DNA from: Trissonchulus latispiculum
Lineage: Eukaryota > Nematoda > Enoplea > Enoplida > Ironidae
Reading direction: 5' to 3'
DNA: 64,000 bases
Assembly: GCA_030248195.1 (NCBI GenBank)
Contig: JASAND010007614.1
Span: 1-64,000 of the forward strand
Positions 51,801-62,827 of this stretch are shown here, piece by piece. The translations under genes and the position numbers were made by a program. How positions within the stretch are numbered: the stretch's first letter is position 1; every line of letters begins with the position of its first letter. Under the pieces are notes generated by a model, which worked only from the letters and a program-made list of their open reading frames with translations, was not told where the DNA came from and searched no databases.

Positions 51801-54040
51801 GTGCTAGAACAGAAAAATTGGCATTTATGTGATATTTTACCTGCTCCCCTTGTTGCTGAAAGCGGTAGCTATCTATAGTGTAATTGCAAATATGTACCTG
51901 ATAACCTGTCGGCCGGCAACATACACGAAATATCAACAGTCTAGGCCGATGCGGTTCAATATTTACCTTATGTTCACCAATGTTGGAACCTAAATTATAT
52001 ATTGTAAAATTTTATTTGGTACCATCTTGAATTTTATTCTCAACAAACAAGTACCGTTCAGTCATTGTCTTGGACAGAATGAATGGACAACAAGTATCAA
52101 GTCACCTACTGTTAGCAGAATGCTTCACTTGATAAGAAAAGTTACAGTTTCGCTTAATTCTTATCATTTCAACTTTCACTCGAATTATTTCTTAATTGAA
52201 AACCTTAAGCTCCTATCTCACAGCTTGAGATCATCGAACAAAGATGTTAAACACATCTCAAGTGAAGATCGCAGTCATGGCTTTGCTCATAAAGGAAGAG
52301 CCACAAACGAGCGAATCAAGCCAATTTCAGTCTTTAAATAGTTTACGTGACACATATTTCCGAAACAAACCGATAACCACATGGACTATGGAAAGCGGTG
52401 GGGTGGGCACAAGTGGGTTCTCCAAAACGTAAAAAATGGGGTAAGTAACGCTGGCGTGAGGAAAATTTGGCCAAGAATTTAAGCAAGTTAAATCCACGTT
52501 TGCTAAGATACTTTTAAACTCTACAGATCACTGAATGTAATAAAGTTTTTCCTACTTTTTTAGCTAAAATTTTGAAATTCCATACAATTCCTCACTTAAG
52601 AAGAACATCTTCTAAAGTTTAGGAGCTTTTTCGGAATTGCCCGTTTCTAAATCGGGGTTGACCCTAGAATTGAACCCCGCGTTAATAATGCAGACAGTCA
52701 TTAGATAAGTACGTGCCAGCCAACTCTTCGTTATAGAATACTACAATCAATCAGTTATATATCCAGTAGAATGTTGTGGAATTGTCGGCTTATAAAACTG
52801 CCAGTAGGTACATAGCAAACGCTTCTTTCGACGATAGCTAGTTTTAGCCAGATTACCTGGCTAGGAGGTTCGCCTGTATTACAACCCCTTTCGTTATTTG
52901 CAGATTTTCCGAAAAAAGCTTATACTGAGCAATTACGACTTACGACTTAGCATATGCGAGCTGCAACGTTCATTTATAGAACCTCAAGGTATTTTTTCGC
53001 TACCAAAGATCAGCCCATTTTGCTCACATCATCTGCGGGCGCGTCAGTAGAGTTCAACACCGAAAAAACTAATCCCTTGGTTGAGTGACGCTCATACATG
53101 TGCTGGGGGGGGGGTTGTAAGAGAGTTCATCCCTCCCTCGACCTTGAGCTCCCCTCAAAAAAATCGCTCACCACCTCTGAATCCAAATTTTCCCGGCTTT
53201 TGTACAAAACACCGGAAAATCCGGGTTTTCAGCAGCCTTCGGCCACGATTCACCCCTCTCCCAAAACTTCGCGTCCTGCACATGTCTGGTGAGACTATTC
53301 CTACATTTTCTTCTGCTCCAGAACAAATACTGCTCATGTTTCAGAAAATATTATTAGAGTCCTATTCATACCAGAATACGTGTGGACGGATACATAGGTT
53401 ATTTGTTGGAAGTGGTGGTTTTATCGGCTTTGCAAGTTCCAAAACCCAGTCATCTCACTTCTGGTCTCTCCAAGGCTTTTTGGCAATTCCGAATTGCCGG
53501 TTGTGGTCACCATAGTTCCGCCCGCCTCAATGTACCTACTGTCCACAACCTTTGTTTGATCTCAAACTGGTCAGATTTGCTGACACTTGCCACAACTGTA
53601 CGCACACTGCAAACGATAATAATAGTATAAGCTTCTAGCACTATACCGAACGACAAATATTAATTTATGTTACTAGTTTTCCGACAAGTTGACTAACAAT
53701 ACAAAGTTCAAAATCCTTTCACAATTTGCACAACGTCAGTGAGATGAAAACATTATAAGTTGTCATGGTTCGATTACGGTCATTGAATGTCTTCCAACAA
53801 TCCATTTATATGTGCTGTCAGGATGGTGACAGCATTTTCTATTTTAAGCGAATCGATGAAGGTTTTAGAAAAGCAAATGAAAAAAACGGCCATAAATTTT
53901 AGCATATCGTTGTAACCATTTCGAACATCTTCTAAATCAAATGGGACTTGATCCGGTGCAGTTTTCTCAACCAGAAGTTGGTATGTAATGAACTGAGTCG
54001 GATTGAAACAGAAAGTTTGACCAATTTGATCCGATTCCTG
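48875..54040. other. AT-rich intergenic DNA
   Basis: No supported gene. Small GC-rich islands occur at 51250-51290 (ggccggccagaaggccg) and 53105-53300; the latter resembles 47500-47640. Confidence 0.4.
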
Positions 54041-54420
54041 AAGTGGGGTCGTTTAGGTTGGTAGCTCACTTACACGGAAGGTTAGCACGTTTGCCTAAGT
54101 GGACAAACTTATGTACCAGATTCCCGAAAGGTGGTTTTCCAGAATCGGGGATCTCTACAGCTAACCTGGTAGGGGTACTGCTGTGAGTTCGTTTAGTTGG
54201 TAATCAAAAGAGAACGGCGAGAGGGGTCGATTCTCGCTCTATTTGTTCACTGCCGAAATCAAATAGAGGGCCTTGACACACAGATCGAAGGCACAAACTC
54301 AGTTCTTCTCTTCTGTGAGAGGTTCTAGTCAGATCTCTAACGAGATCTGAGAAAACTTACTGTTTGTTCGGAAGATCACACCCGGATCTGTAGGTCGCTG
54401 GTTTGCAGTCTCGTTTAAAC
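54041..54420 (+). other. tRNA-like/SINE-like remnants
   Basis: Two related starts, gtcgtttaggttggtagctc (54048) and gttcgtttagttggtaatc (54187), look like tRNA A-box regions. The second is followed by gaggggtcgattctcgc, a B-box-like string, and the region ends with ctggtttgcagtctc. The elements appear diverged and possibly tandem. Function and boundaries are uncertain. Confidence 0.35.
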
Positions 54421-55604
54421 ACGGCACTCTGTTTAATATGTTTCCGACAATTACTAACAAACTGGGTACTGAATATAATAATGGTTATAATATAAGTTAA
54501 TACACTGTATGATAACAATAATAGGGATATATATATATATCAGACACAAGTATACTGACAGTTGCTATTAATAGTCAATATACCAGAGTTGCCAGACTCT
54601 CTCTACAGGGAGGGTGGATTTGGAATGGTTTAGGTTATACACGTTCAGCAAAGGGCTAGACTCTTCTTCAGGTTACTGTTATATCTCTACTTCTGCTACG
54701 ACTCAACTCTAGGACCTAACTCAATTCAGCTACTGGTGTCCTATATGTTTTACGTGCGTGTTATGCTAGTGCACTCTCTTTATCTGTCCTTTACAGTACC
54801 AAAGGACCAAAACCAATATTAATAATAATAATAGTAATAATAGTAATAATAATAACAATAATAACTGATAATAATACAATAGAGGGTGGGCTCGGACTCT
54901 GGGTGAGCTCTCAGTTGCTGCAAAGTAGTCGCTAGGACTCCACAGCCCACTATAGAGATAGCTATCGGAGGGATTCCTGCAGATCAACTCCCTTCCAAGA
55001 GGATCAGACGATACAGGGCTCGGAGAGGTTGGGGTAGTACCGGGAGATAACCGTTTCAAAATTAAACAATTAAATTAAAGTTCTAATTAATTTAGATCTG
55101 TCTTCTGTTGCTTCTTCTTCACTAATTAACTTCCTAGGATCAGATGGTCACTGAACCTTTAAAACAGAGCAATGGGAGTACCCACTCCCATCGGGTTAGA
55201 AAAGCAAGAGATCATCATTTTTGGATAATTGAAATAAGGTTTCAAAATTCGGACAATGAATAGTTCAATTTAGACCTTCTAACTGGTTCAAAACCAATGT
55301 CCCAAATTTAGTCACTAAATAGGTTTTAGTTTCCACCCAATGATCCCGGTGCCGGCTCCACTACTGTCTCTGCCTCAAAATGACTCAGCGTCGTTCCAAA
55401 TCAACCAAAGTACCTACTGCGTAGGGTCCAAATATCTCCAACGACAATGATCCACTAAATATCTACTAACGGTCCAAAGGCAATACTCTTCACTGATTAA
55501 TCGACTGGCTGTGGTTCAGATACGGCTTTGACTTCTCCAGGCAAGAGACTCCTGATCGCACGCACCTGAATCAAATGGGTTAAAACCCATTAGTTACACA
55601 GTTA
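54421..55604. other. Possible LTR-like region with AAT microsatellite
   Basis: An aat-type imperfect microsatellite spans about 54816-54880. The region ends ttacaca-gtta directly before a primer-binding-site-like sequence, so part of it could be a 5' LTR. No second LTR copy was found in the window. Confidence 0.35.
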
Positions 55605-55623
55605 TGGTGCGGGAATCGAACCC
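55605..55623 (+). other. Primer-binding-site-like sequence
   Basis: TGGTGCGGGAATCGAACCC is the exact form expected for pairing with a tRNA 3' end (…GGGTTCGATTCCCGCA plus CCA). Inclusion of the TGG complement of CCA favours a retrotransposon primer site over a tRNA gene fragment on the minus strand, because genomic tRNA genes lack CCA. Confidence 0.5.
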
Positions 55624-56584
55624 AGCAACCATTATTCACTCTTTTGGCTTTCAGATCTTTAATATAAACTCGCGATATCGAAATTACCAAAAACGTTTAG
55701 AATTGATCACATATAAAACGAAAATATGAGTGTTTTGGCGTTATTTTCCAAGCTTAAAAACTAATATGCAGAATGTAATATTTCAGCCAATTTCCTGCAC
55801 TGTTGTGCAGGAAATTGTGATTAAAACATGCTTCCGTAACGTGCATTCTGCTTCTGCGCTGTCTTGAACTGCAATACGAATTTCGTTCAATTTCGGGATT
55901 TCGGGCTTCTGACTGTGAGCAGGAGCCCCCCTTTTCTTAGATCAGTCGATGGTTGCAGCAGCAAATTGTCTATTGAACAGAAAAGATGTTATAGTTGCAA
56001 ATCCAGATAGTTTAGGACGATATCTGGTCCCAAATTGCAGGAAATTGCCCATTTCCTGCCTAATCTGATTCATAACTTTGATATCTACATTAGATCGAAA
56101 GTTCGTGCATAAACATCTATTTTACTGCTATTGGAAGATAGCCTGGTACATATTAATTATTAATCGTACGTAACTAATAACCATATACATTATTCCTTGG
56201 TTACTACTGCTTCCTGCATATTGCTGTTCAAAGTGCTTGCTCATCCTTTATGCTTTAAACCGTCTGTCAAAACGCCATGCTTACAACAATTGCTTTAGTT
56301 CCATTTTTTATTGGTTTATAGACCATTTTGTGGTCTAAACCTGACGGATACTAAGAGTGTCAAACGTAATTCCGTCTCATTGAACGATGTTAAGAAACAC
56401 AGTACTGCCAAGCATAAAGATCACAATGTTGCTCATTTTAGACAGAAACAACAGTAAACACGGATTTTAGACGGGGATCATGATAATCAAAGTAATCAAT
56501 ACCGTATTTTTACCTAGAGCTGACTTCTTACGTATACCTAAGTAGATTTAATAAGTGATGCGGGAGATTTGAATTTCAGACGAA
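55624..56584. other. Spacer between primer-site-like sequence and integrase
   Basis: AT-rich, with no gag or pol motifs. If the primer site belongs to a retroelement, its gag and most of pol have been lost. Confidence 0.4.
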
Positions 56585-56633
56585 ATGGTGTCACATTATG
56601 TAATTCGAATTAGACACAGTGTCCCTTTTGTTG

Positions 56634-56664
56634 CGATTCGTCCGCTCTCTATGCGGACGAATCG
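56634..56664. other. 12-bp perfect hairpin at the 5' edge of the integrase fragment
   Basis: cgattcgtccgc (56634-56645) and gcggacgaatcg (56653-56664) pair perfectly around a 7-base loop. It sits where the integrase homology begins, so it may mark a deletion junction. Confidence 0.65.
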
Positions 56665-57424
56665 AGGGCTTCCTGAGTATTATCCGATGGTTATGACCCA
56701 GTCCTGGGGTCCCCTTGAAGTAGCCCGGTTGCTGGTTGAAGAGGTAGTAGCACGGTTTGGCTGCCCTGAGGTTATTCTTTCCGATCGAGGGAAAAGTTTT
56801 ACTTCTCGAGTAATAAAACAGACGGCTGTTCTGTTATCATGCCGGAAGGTAGAAACCACAGCATACCATCCTCAGGGCAATGGCTTAGCCGAGAGGACCG
56901 TGCGTACCTTAAAGGGCATACTATCAAGTTATGTCAACCGAAAATTTACCAATTGGGATGAGTATCTGCCTTACGCAATGTTCGCCATGCGTACTTCGGT
57001 AAACTCATCAACAGGATTCACTCCTTTCGAACTTGTTTACGGAAAGACGCCACGTTTACCCTTGGATGTCGCAGATTTTAACGACACTTTGGCCACTGAG
57101 AATTGTACCACGACAGGCTATGCGCGCAAACTTAGTAGGGTTCTTCAGTCGATGCATTCCGAGGCCAGTAAACATTTGGAGGGAGCCCAACGTTCTCAGC
57201 AGCACTATTAGAATTCGGCGAGAAAGCGATTTCCAGCTTTTCGGACGGGAGATCAGGTGCTGGTGCGGATACTACCGAAACCAAGATTTGGTCCAAAGTG
57301 GATGGGTAACTGCGAAATACTTGAGCAAACATCTCCAGTGAACTATAGGGTGTGGAACAGAGACACCGAGGAAGAACTACTTTGCCACTCCAATAATGTA
57401 AAGTCTCTGGAATTTAGGTATTAA
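56665..57424 (+). pseudogene. Ty3/gypsy integrase, 3' part
   Basis: Homology starts at WGPLEVARLLVEEVVARFGC. VILSDRGKSF gives the second catalytic Asp and GNGLAERTVRTLKG the Glu. The first Asp and the zinc module are absent. A TAG at 57209-57211 interrupts the frame; the same frame then continues ARKRFPAFRTGDQVLVRI and FGPKWMGNCEILEQ, the C-terminal domain, to a stop at 57422-57424. Only one premature stop over about 250 codons suggests a younger copy than the element at 13-15.8 kb. Confidence 0.9.
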
Positions 57425-57953
57425 GTCAAAAGCAAAATCCCACCTGCGACTGCGAGGCGTCCTGGCCTCTTTACAAAGCAGCAAGGTGTAGGTGGAATTT
57501 TGCTAGTGTTTTTGAGTAAGATGTATGTAGTGTTTTTGGGATAGGCTGTTTAAGTAAAAGACTGTCTCTTGACGATGTGCAGAGCCCAACGGTGTCTTGA
57601 CTTTAGCTTAGGTGAAAAGCTTTTGCTGGTGAGAAATTTTTGCTGGTTGTCGAGGCGTCCTGGCTTCACAAAAGGCAAACAGTTCAAATTCCTGTTGGCA
57701 CAGCTACTGCTAAGCCTCTAGGTGTATTACTCTCAAAACTATTTATTCTTATTTACTTTATTTATTTAATACATTAGCAACCGTCATGCAGTGTATATTA
57801 TTATGAGCATTGCAAATAGGCATTGGGTCCTATTTTACTTGACCTCGCGGTTTCCCTCTGGTTAAGGTAACTTTGGGATATAAGTTTTAATTGAAAGTGC
57901 TCATCTGCTACTCGTTTATATTATGTACTCTGTCTGTATTTCAGGTTTTCGAC
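57425..57953 (+). other. 3' non-coding region of gypsy element
   Basis: No ORF. The phrase gaggcgtcctggc occurs twice (57454 and 57650), marking a degenerate internal repeat. Confidence 0.5.
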
Positions 57954-57967
57954 AAAGGGGGGAGGAA
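57954..57967 (+). other. Polypurine tract
   Basis: aaaggggggaggaa immediately precedes TGTAAGAGG, the start of an LTR. This is the plus-strand primer used in reverse transcription. Confidence 0.85.
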
Positions 57968-57968
57968 T

Positions 57969-58183
57969 TGTAAGAGGCTTAAGAAATGCTCAGTTTTATA
58001 TTTAAAAAAGGACATCTTTTAAAAAATCGGTGCATCACTCTCTAGATTGGATCCATGACTGCATATATGTGGCTACTCAGATATGTGTGTGATTATTGAC
58101 TACATATGTGCTATCATCTAATTAAAGAGTTTGTCATCCAATTTCATCATCACTTCATTCAGTCAATTGTCGTGGACCTTACA
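57969..58183 (+). repeat. LTR of gypsy element (about 215 bp, right end approximate)
   Basis: It starts TGTAAG right after the polypurine tract. The best right end is CTTACA at 58178-58183, an inverted match of the start. A ttatatttaaaa string near 57999 could act as a TATA element. The right end is inferred because no second copy is available for comparison. Confidence 0.65.
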
Positions 58184-58897
58184 CAACTGGAGTACGTTCG
58201 ACGTAAACTAGGCCGCATTGGAGCTGACCTCCAACGAAAAGAGGCTAATTCGGAAGTACCATTGCCTGGTATTTCCGACGTAAAGGACTTACGTGCGTTT
58301 CTGACCCAGTTGGAACTGGAATTATACCAGCAACGACCACGCTTAGGGTCGGATAGTTCCATTTTACGCCGTCAGCCGGGCAATATGCCCTTATTGCCAT
58401 GCACTCGTCCTAAGCCACGGAGGAGAGACGCACCCGGCTTGGCAGGGCCTAGCACAGCAGCGGCTCCGGTACAACGGTTCCGGTCTACAGCTCGTATAGA
58501 CCTGACTCGGGCAAAGCATCCGAAACGGGCAAACAGTAGCCAACACCCGGGCGGTGGTGACCCCGACCCGGAGCCCGACCGGAAACCACGGGTACGTGGG
58601 CCGATGGATAACTGGGTGGTCCCGTTACGGGATCCCACCCCAACCCCAGTTCAACCTCCGGTCCCGGGACGGGACACGGAAGGAATGTTCCGGATACGTG
58701 ATATGACCAACCAGGAGTACGGTGTGATCCGAGGCCTTATGACAGCATGGATAGCGGGGCTCCCTATGGAAACATGGGAAGCATTAGAGCATACATTACT
58801 ACTCGGGTATGTATCGAGTTGCTCCGGCTGTGGCCAAGTCCTAGAGAGGACCCAAATGCGGGCGCGCCCCCATATCAGATGGGACAGCCCCCGCTGA
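58184..58897 (+). pseudogene. Gypsy gag N-terminal part
   Basis: A frame open through the LTR end reads LTQLEYVRRKLGRIGADLQR, then a long Pro/Arg-rich region (PTPTPVQPPVPGRDTEGMF) and a helical block, MTNQEYGVIRGLMTAWIAGL. No zinc finger. After about 58800 homology appears to move to the next frame. The function is inferred from position between LTR and CCHC knuckle. Confidence 0.6.
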
Positions 58898-59454
58898 CGA
58901 GGCATCCGAGTCCGGAGCCCGTCTATCGTGGTCGAGGGAATGAACGGAGAGCTCCGCCCATAATCGACCTAGACTCATCTGATGACCAGATGAGGGAACC
59001 AATCAGGGAACCACCCCGCCGTCGAAGGGAATACTCTCATCAGTCTAGAACCTCGTCACGGGCCCATCAGTCTCCACCGCCGGTACAGCGGATGTCGAGC
59101 CCTCGCCGGTATTCCCGTGAACGGGAATACAGTGCACCCCGTCGAGAACGGTCGGAGCGACCGCAAACTCGAGAACCCCGGGAGCCATCATCATATGAAA
59201 GCTTCAAGCATCTGGGGGAATATCTGAAAGGCTTCAAAGGCGTTAAGCCCTTTCAAGGATCCCAGAGTAACATCAAGTTTACCAGCTGGCTCGCTAATTT
59301 CGAAACTACGGTTAAGGTACATGACGTACCCTCTAACATGAAGTACAGAATTCTGTGGACATTATTAGATGACAAGGTCAAAGAGTCTATGACCCCATGT
59401 CCACCTGATACTTTTGAGGATCTAGTGACTAGAATCCGTGGCCGAGGGGGATAG
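58747..59454 (+). pseudogene. Gypsy gag middle part (capsid start)
   Basis: An Arg/Ser/Pro-rich linker (about 59000-59190) is followed by YLKGFKGVKPFQGSQSNIKF and SWLANFETTVKVHDVPSNMK, a typical start of gypsy capsid (F.G ... F..WL..FE). It breaks off at 59452, inside the capsid, at the insertion. Confidence 0.75.
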
Positions 59455-60250
59455 GCTCCCCAAGGCTAGGCTTCAACAGGCGGCAGCGGGCTCGTAAGGG
59501 CCCAGGGACACGTTAAGCGTACCTATAGTGCTGGGGGAGATACTGAAGGCCCCCCGTGTCTGTCGAAGGATGAATTGACATCCTGCTGTGGTACCGTCTA
59601 GTCGGCGCATATGTCGGGCTGGCATTGGCACTAGGCCAATGACAAGTGGCAATGCGTGGTACGTGGACAACAGTCCACACCTAAGCTGGTCGATGCAGAG
59701 GGTGCTTGTTTTACTGTGCGTGTGGCTGCCTGGAGCTTGGGGCTCGGCAGTGGTTGGTTCTTATCTTACCTCCGGCGGCTTACCGGAGAAGGCATCGATC
59801 AGTGAACAGGCAAGGCTGGTGAAAACGGTCAAAGTTCGTGTATGGTTGGCAAATTGGCACGGATCAGACCGTCGGTTTCCACCAATCGAGAGGTTGGATG
59901 GCGATCGCTATCGACTGGGTCACCGGCCGGTCAGGACTTAGGCTCACCTGTAATGGGTGCAGTCTAAGAGCTGGCTCAATGTACAGTCAGGCCACGGCAA
60001 GCTCGGCCCCTTTGGGTGATCGAAGAGTGAGTCGTGCTCCTTGTGATTGATATTTCGGAAAAGGAAATATCGGGAAACTTGGAGGCATATGCATTGTATA
60101 GGTCCCTGTCCATGTGCTTTCGTTTGGTGTTGTTGGTCTTGTGTCTTGGTCTCGTGTCTTGGTCTCAGCCCCTCGTTTTACTATCAATGCATATGTGGAA
60201 CGGTATCTAGCCTGGGTCGCGTCCGAACAGTCCAAAGGCTGACCGAAAGG
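59455..60250. other. Insertion of about 800 bp within gag
   Basis: The capsid reading ends before this segment and resumes after it (IVRAIATTEQYAEQFYSRM). The insert is GC-rich, like gag. No domain is secure in it. Short direct repeats such as ttgtgtcttggtctcgtgtcttggtctc (two overlapping copies near 60135-60165) are present. It may be a duplicated or foreign fragment, or an intron-like segment. Confidence 0.5.
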
Positions 60251-61058
60251 TATAAGCGCAATTGTACGAGCCATTGCAACAACGGAGCAATATGCTGAGC
60301 AATTCTACAGTCGAATGCAAGAGCCGCAGGAAAAACCGCACGATTATATGGCAGCGTTACGTCTGCTAGCGGTACAGGCTTTTCCGTTTGAAACCGGGTT
60401 TGACCGAGAGAAGAAAGTGGTCGCCCAGTTTAAACGAGGTTTGAAGGCTGAGTTGCGATCTAGAATGGCCGCTCCTCTGGCGGACATCCAATTCTGGCCA
60501 CACGTACGAGAGAACGACCTAATAACCCGAGCTCTACATATCGTAGAGTCGGTACAGGTGGAGCTGGACCGGGAACAGGCCGTTACGGTCTTTAGTGCCC
60601 AAAGCCAAGGTCCACAATGCAACAATGTTCAGCAGGGGAGACCCCAGCAGAACCAGCGGAGCCAGCAGAACCAACAGCAACAATCGCAGCGGAATCAGGA
60701 TCGCAACCAAGGTTATCAGCGTAATGATGAGCGACCACCACCACGTCAAGCACCGGGCAGGTGTTGGTATTGCGGTCTAGTAGGACATAGACAGCAACAA
60801 TGCCCAGACTATCTGCAGTATCTCAGCCAGAACGGCCAGAACCAGAACCAGAACCAGGCAAGGGGCAATGCCCACCCACAGTACCGTGCTCGTGATCAGG
60901 AGGGTAACCCTCCCGCCCGGAGTCGTTATGACCGGGACCAGCGCAATCAAGGCCAGCGGAATCAAGATTTCCGTAGCCAGCAGGATTCGCCAGGGAACAC
61001 GACCAACAGACCCAGCAAGGCCAGCAACAGAGGCAGCCGGTGCGGCCGCGCTCTATAA
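60251..61058 (+). pseudogene. Gypsy gag C-terminal part with CCHC zinc knuckle
   Basis: The frame reads EQYAEQFYSRMQEPQEKPHD and FKRGLKAELRSRM, the C-terminal capsid helices of gypsy gag, then a Gln/Asn/Arg-rich stretch (NQRSQQNQQQQSQRNQDRNQ). CWYCGLVGHRQQQC follows, a CCHC nucleic-acid-binding knuckle. A basic low-complexity tail ends at 61056-61058. Confidence 0.85.
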
Positions 61059-61176
61059 GCAGAGGCTACGTGGGCCCACGCCGGTATGAAGGTTTTCCAG
61101 AGCAGGGAAACGAGGAGGCGGGACGCGGGCAGTAGAACTGGACCCGTGTCCCGCACCGGCAAACCCGTCTGGCGGA

Positions 61177-61683
61177 ATGGTCTGTGCGGTGCAAGCAACT
61201 AGTACTAACCTTGTTAACATGATCGAATCAATCAAGAACGACCCTTCCTGGAATCGTGGTGGCATTTGGAGTAGTGACTCCGAGAGTGACAGCGAGGCTG
61301 AACACCTGGAAGCGGCTGACCCCCTTCCGGAAAAAGAGTATCTCCACCCAATTCTTGAACTTAATGCTCGGGCGACCCAAGCAGTGAATCAATGGAAATG
61401 CAAATGTAAAACCTGCAAGGCAAAGCGGGAACCCGTGTGCTTGTACCTGAATAAAGACACCGATCAGGATGTGAACCCGTGGAAGTGCCCGTGCAAATCC
61501 TGCAAACAAGTACGGAGACGGGCCGAATGGTTCCCAACTGAGGAAGTGGTCCTAGCTAACGGTGGCTTCCCCGATGCGGGCGATGTCATCTATGATGGCG
61601 AAGGTAACCTTCGGCCATATAAATACTGGAACAGATGGCGCAAGGAAGTGAAGCCCTTCGGAGACGGAGGAGCCTCCGAGTGA
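61177..61683 (+). CDS. 168-residue ORF with duplicated WKCxCKxCK motif
   Basis: The ORF opens with ATG at 61177, 118 bp after gag. Residues 32-50 are acidic (SSDSESDSEAEHLEAADPL). Residues 72-81 read QWKCKCKTCK and 101-110 read PWKCPCKSCK, a direct repeat 29 residues apart, each with three Cys as C-x-C-x2-C and flanking basic residues. The tail is rich in Trp and Lys (YKYWNRWRKEVKPF). No stop or frameshift interrupts it, unlike its neighbours. Two such motifs could bind one or two metal ions or nucleic acid; that is inference. I do not recognise the family. It is probably an accessory or post-gag module of this retroelement. Confidence 0.6.
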   Translation: MVCAVQATSTNLVNMIESIKNDPSWNRGGIWSSDSESDSEAEHLEAADPLPEKEYLHPILELNARATQAVNQWKCKCKTCKAKREPVCLYLNKDTDQDVNPWKCPCKSCKQVRRRAEWFPTEEVVLANGGFPDAGDVIYDGEGNLRPYKYWNRWRKEVKPFGDGGASE

Positions 61684-61764
61684 AATTATAATGTGCCTGC
61701 GCGGAAGCAGTGGAAGCGAGCACCGGGAACGGAATGGAATTAGCTTAATAGCATACGAAAGGCC

Positions 61765-62220
61765 ATGAAGTGGCAGGAAAATAATGCCGTCATGGCTGCC
61801 CAAACCCGAGCCAGGCAACCCGGGACGGGGACGACTCGGAGGCAACGTAAGACCTCAACATCCAAGGAGGTCCAGACAGACCCTATTCGAATTATATTGC
61901 CGTTACGGCAATGGAAACTGTCGATCACTGAGGAACAGTCTGCGGTAGGGGCTAATCGCAAGAGCCCTGGGGAAGACCAGGCCCCTGTAAATGGGGAGCA
62001 AGCTAAAAGCCCTGGGGATGGCCCACCTACGGGTAATGGGCTTTCAGCAGTAAGCACTGGGGATACCCCAGTAGCTGGCTCTTCTACCTCTACCCAGGCG
62101 GTACCTGAGACTCCAGCTAGTAAACGACAACCACCCAGAATAGTGGTCACTGAGGCGTCTCCGCCGAAACGGGGAGGCAACCTATGCGTCTATCAAAAGA
62201 TTTTGAGTACACCATTATAA
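61765..62220 (+). CDS. 151-residue Pro/Ser/Gly-rich ORF at the end of the gypsy region
   Basis: A low-complexity protein with SPGEDQAPVNGEQAKSPGDG-type repeats and basic patches (TRARQPGTGTTRRQRKTSTS). In another frame from the preceding ORF and separated by 81 bp. No domain is recognised. It stops at 62218-62220, where the GC-rich segment ends, so it may be truncated. Confidence 0.4.
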   Translation: MKWQENNAVMAAQTRARQPGTGTTRRQRKTSTSKEVQTDPIRIILPLRQWKLSITEEQSAVGANRKSPGEDQAPVNGEQAKSPGDGPPTGNGLSAVSTGDTPVAGSSTSTQAVPETPASKRQPPRIVVTEASPPKRGGNLCVYQKILSTPL

Positions 62221-62262
62221 CGAGATTCCGCAGAACCAACACAGCTGGAACTAGGCACAAAA

Positions 62263-62442
62263 TGTTTCCACGGAAATGAGCTGACATGGCTGGAATTTTG
62301 CTGTCGGATCTTTAATGAGAATTGTTTCCACGGAAACTAGCTGACAAGGCTGGAAACTGGTTGGCGGTGACTAAGCATTCCATGATTCCGTGGAATTCAG
62401 CTTACTTGTATGGAATTTTGCTAATACATCTGGAAACTTGCC
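62263..62442 (+). repeat. 60-bp tandem repeat, three copies
   Basis: tgtttccacggaaa begins units at 62263 and 62323, and tgattccgtggaat begins a third at 62383. Each is followed by agct-ac-aggctggaa-type sequence. A partial fourth copy precedes (agattccgcagaac at 62224). Confidence 0.75.
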
Positions 62443-62827
62443 AGCACAGTCGGAGTTCTGCCAGCAAGGCAATCGCTCACCTGGAATAGCTGCTCGCCAA
62501 GACTTTGTCCGGTCAACTGGATTCCAAGAACCATGAAAATTTTGAAAAACTAACAAAGTGACATGCACAAGGACTAGTTTGCTACTCAGCTTGATCTTTT
62601 TGCCTTTGAGCTTATCGGGATACAAATAAGTGAAAACTTAAATACAAGTAAGCCGTGCTAAGTACGCACGTGGAGGATACGAGCCCTTTGCCTCAATCCC
62701 TATGCAACAAAACGAATGAAAGGTCCAGGCTTTATGCTGCATATTCTACCTATTTTATGATTTTTAATAACTGCAGTAACTTTAATGACAATTTATTTTA
62801 TGCATACAGTCAAATCCAAAACAATTT

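Larger units (their letters stand above)
58184..62220 (+). mobile_element. GC-rich gypsy-type gag region, no pol
   Basis: Downstream of the LTR the composition changes from AT-rich to clearly GC-rich up to about 62220. The region holds gag in three frames, a roughly 800-bp insertion, a CCHC knuckle and two further ORFs. No protease, reverse transcriptase or integrase follows before the composition returns to AT-rich. The element was probably truncated at about 62220. Confidence 0.8.

Noticed and set aside
55590..55660. A tRNA gene on the minus strand at the ggttcgattcccgcacc string
   Set aside because: No D-arm or acceptor partner was found upstream. A retrotransposon primer site fits better because the CCA complement is present.
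59838..60050. AIDWVTGR resembles an LDL-receptor YWTD repeat
   Set aside because: Only eight residues match, neighbouring YWTD positions are absent and the frame is short. It lies within a retroelement insertion.
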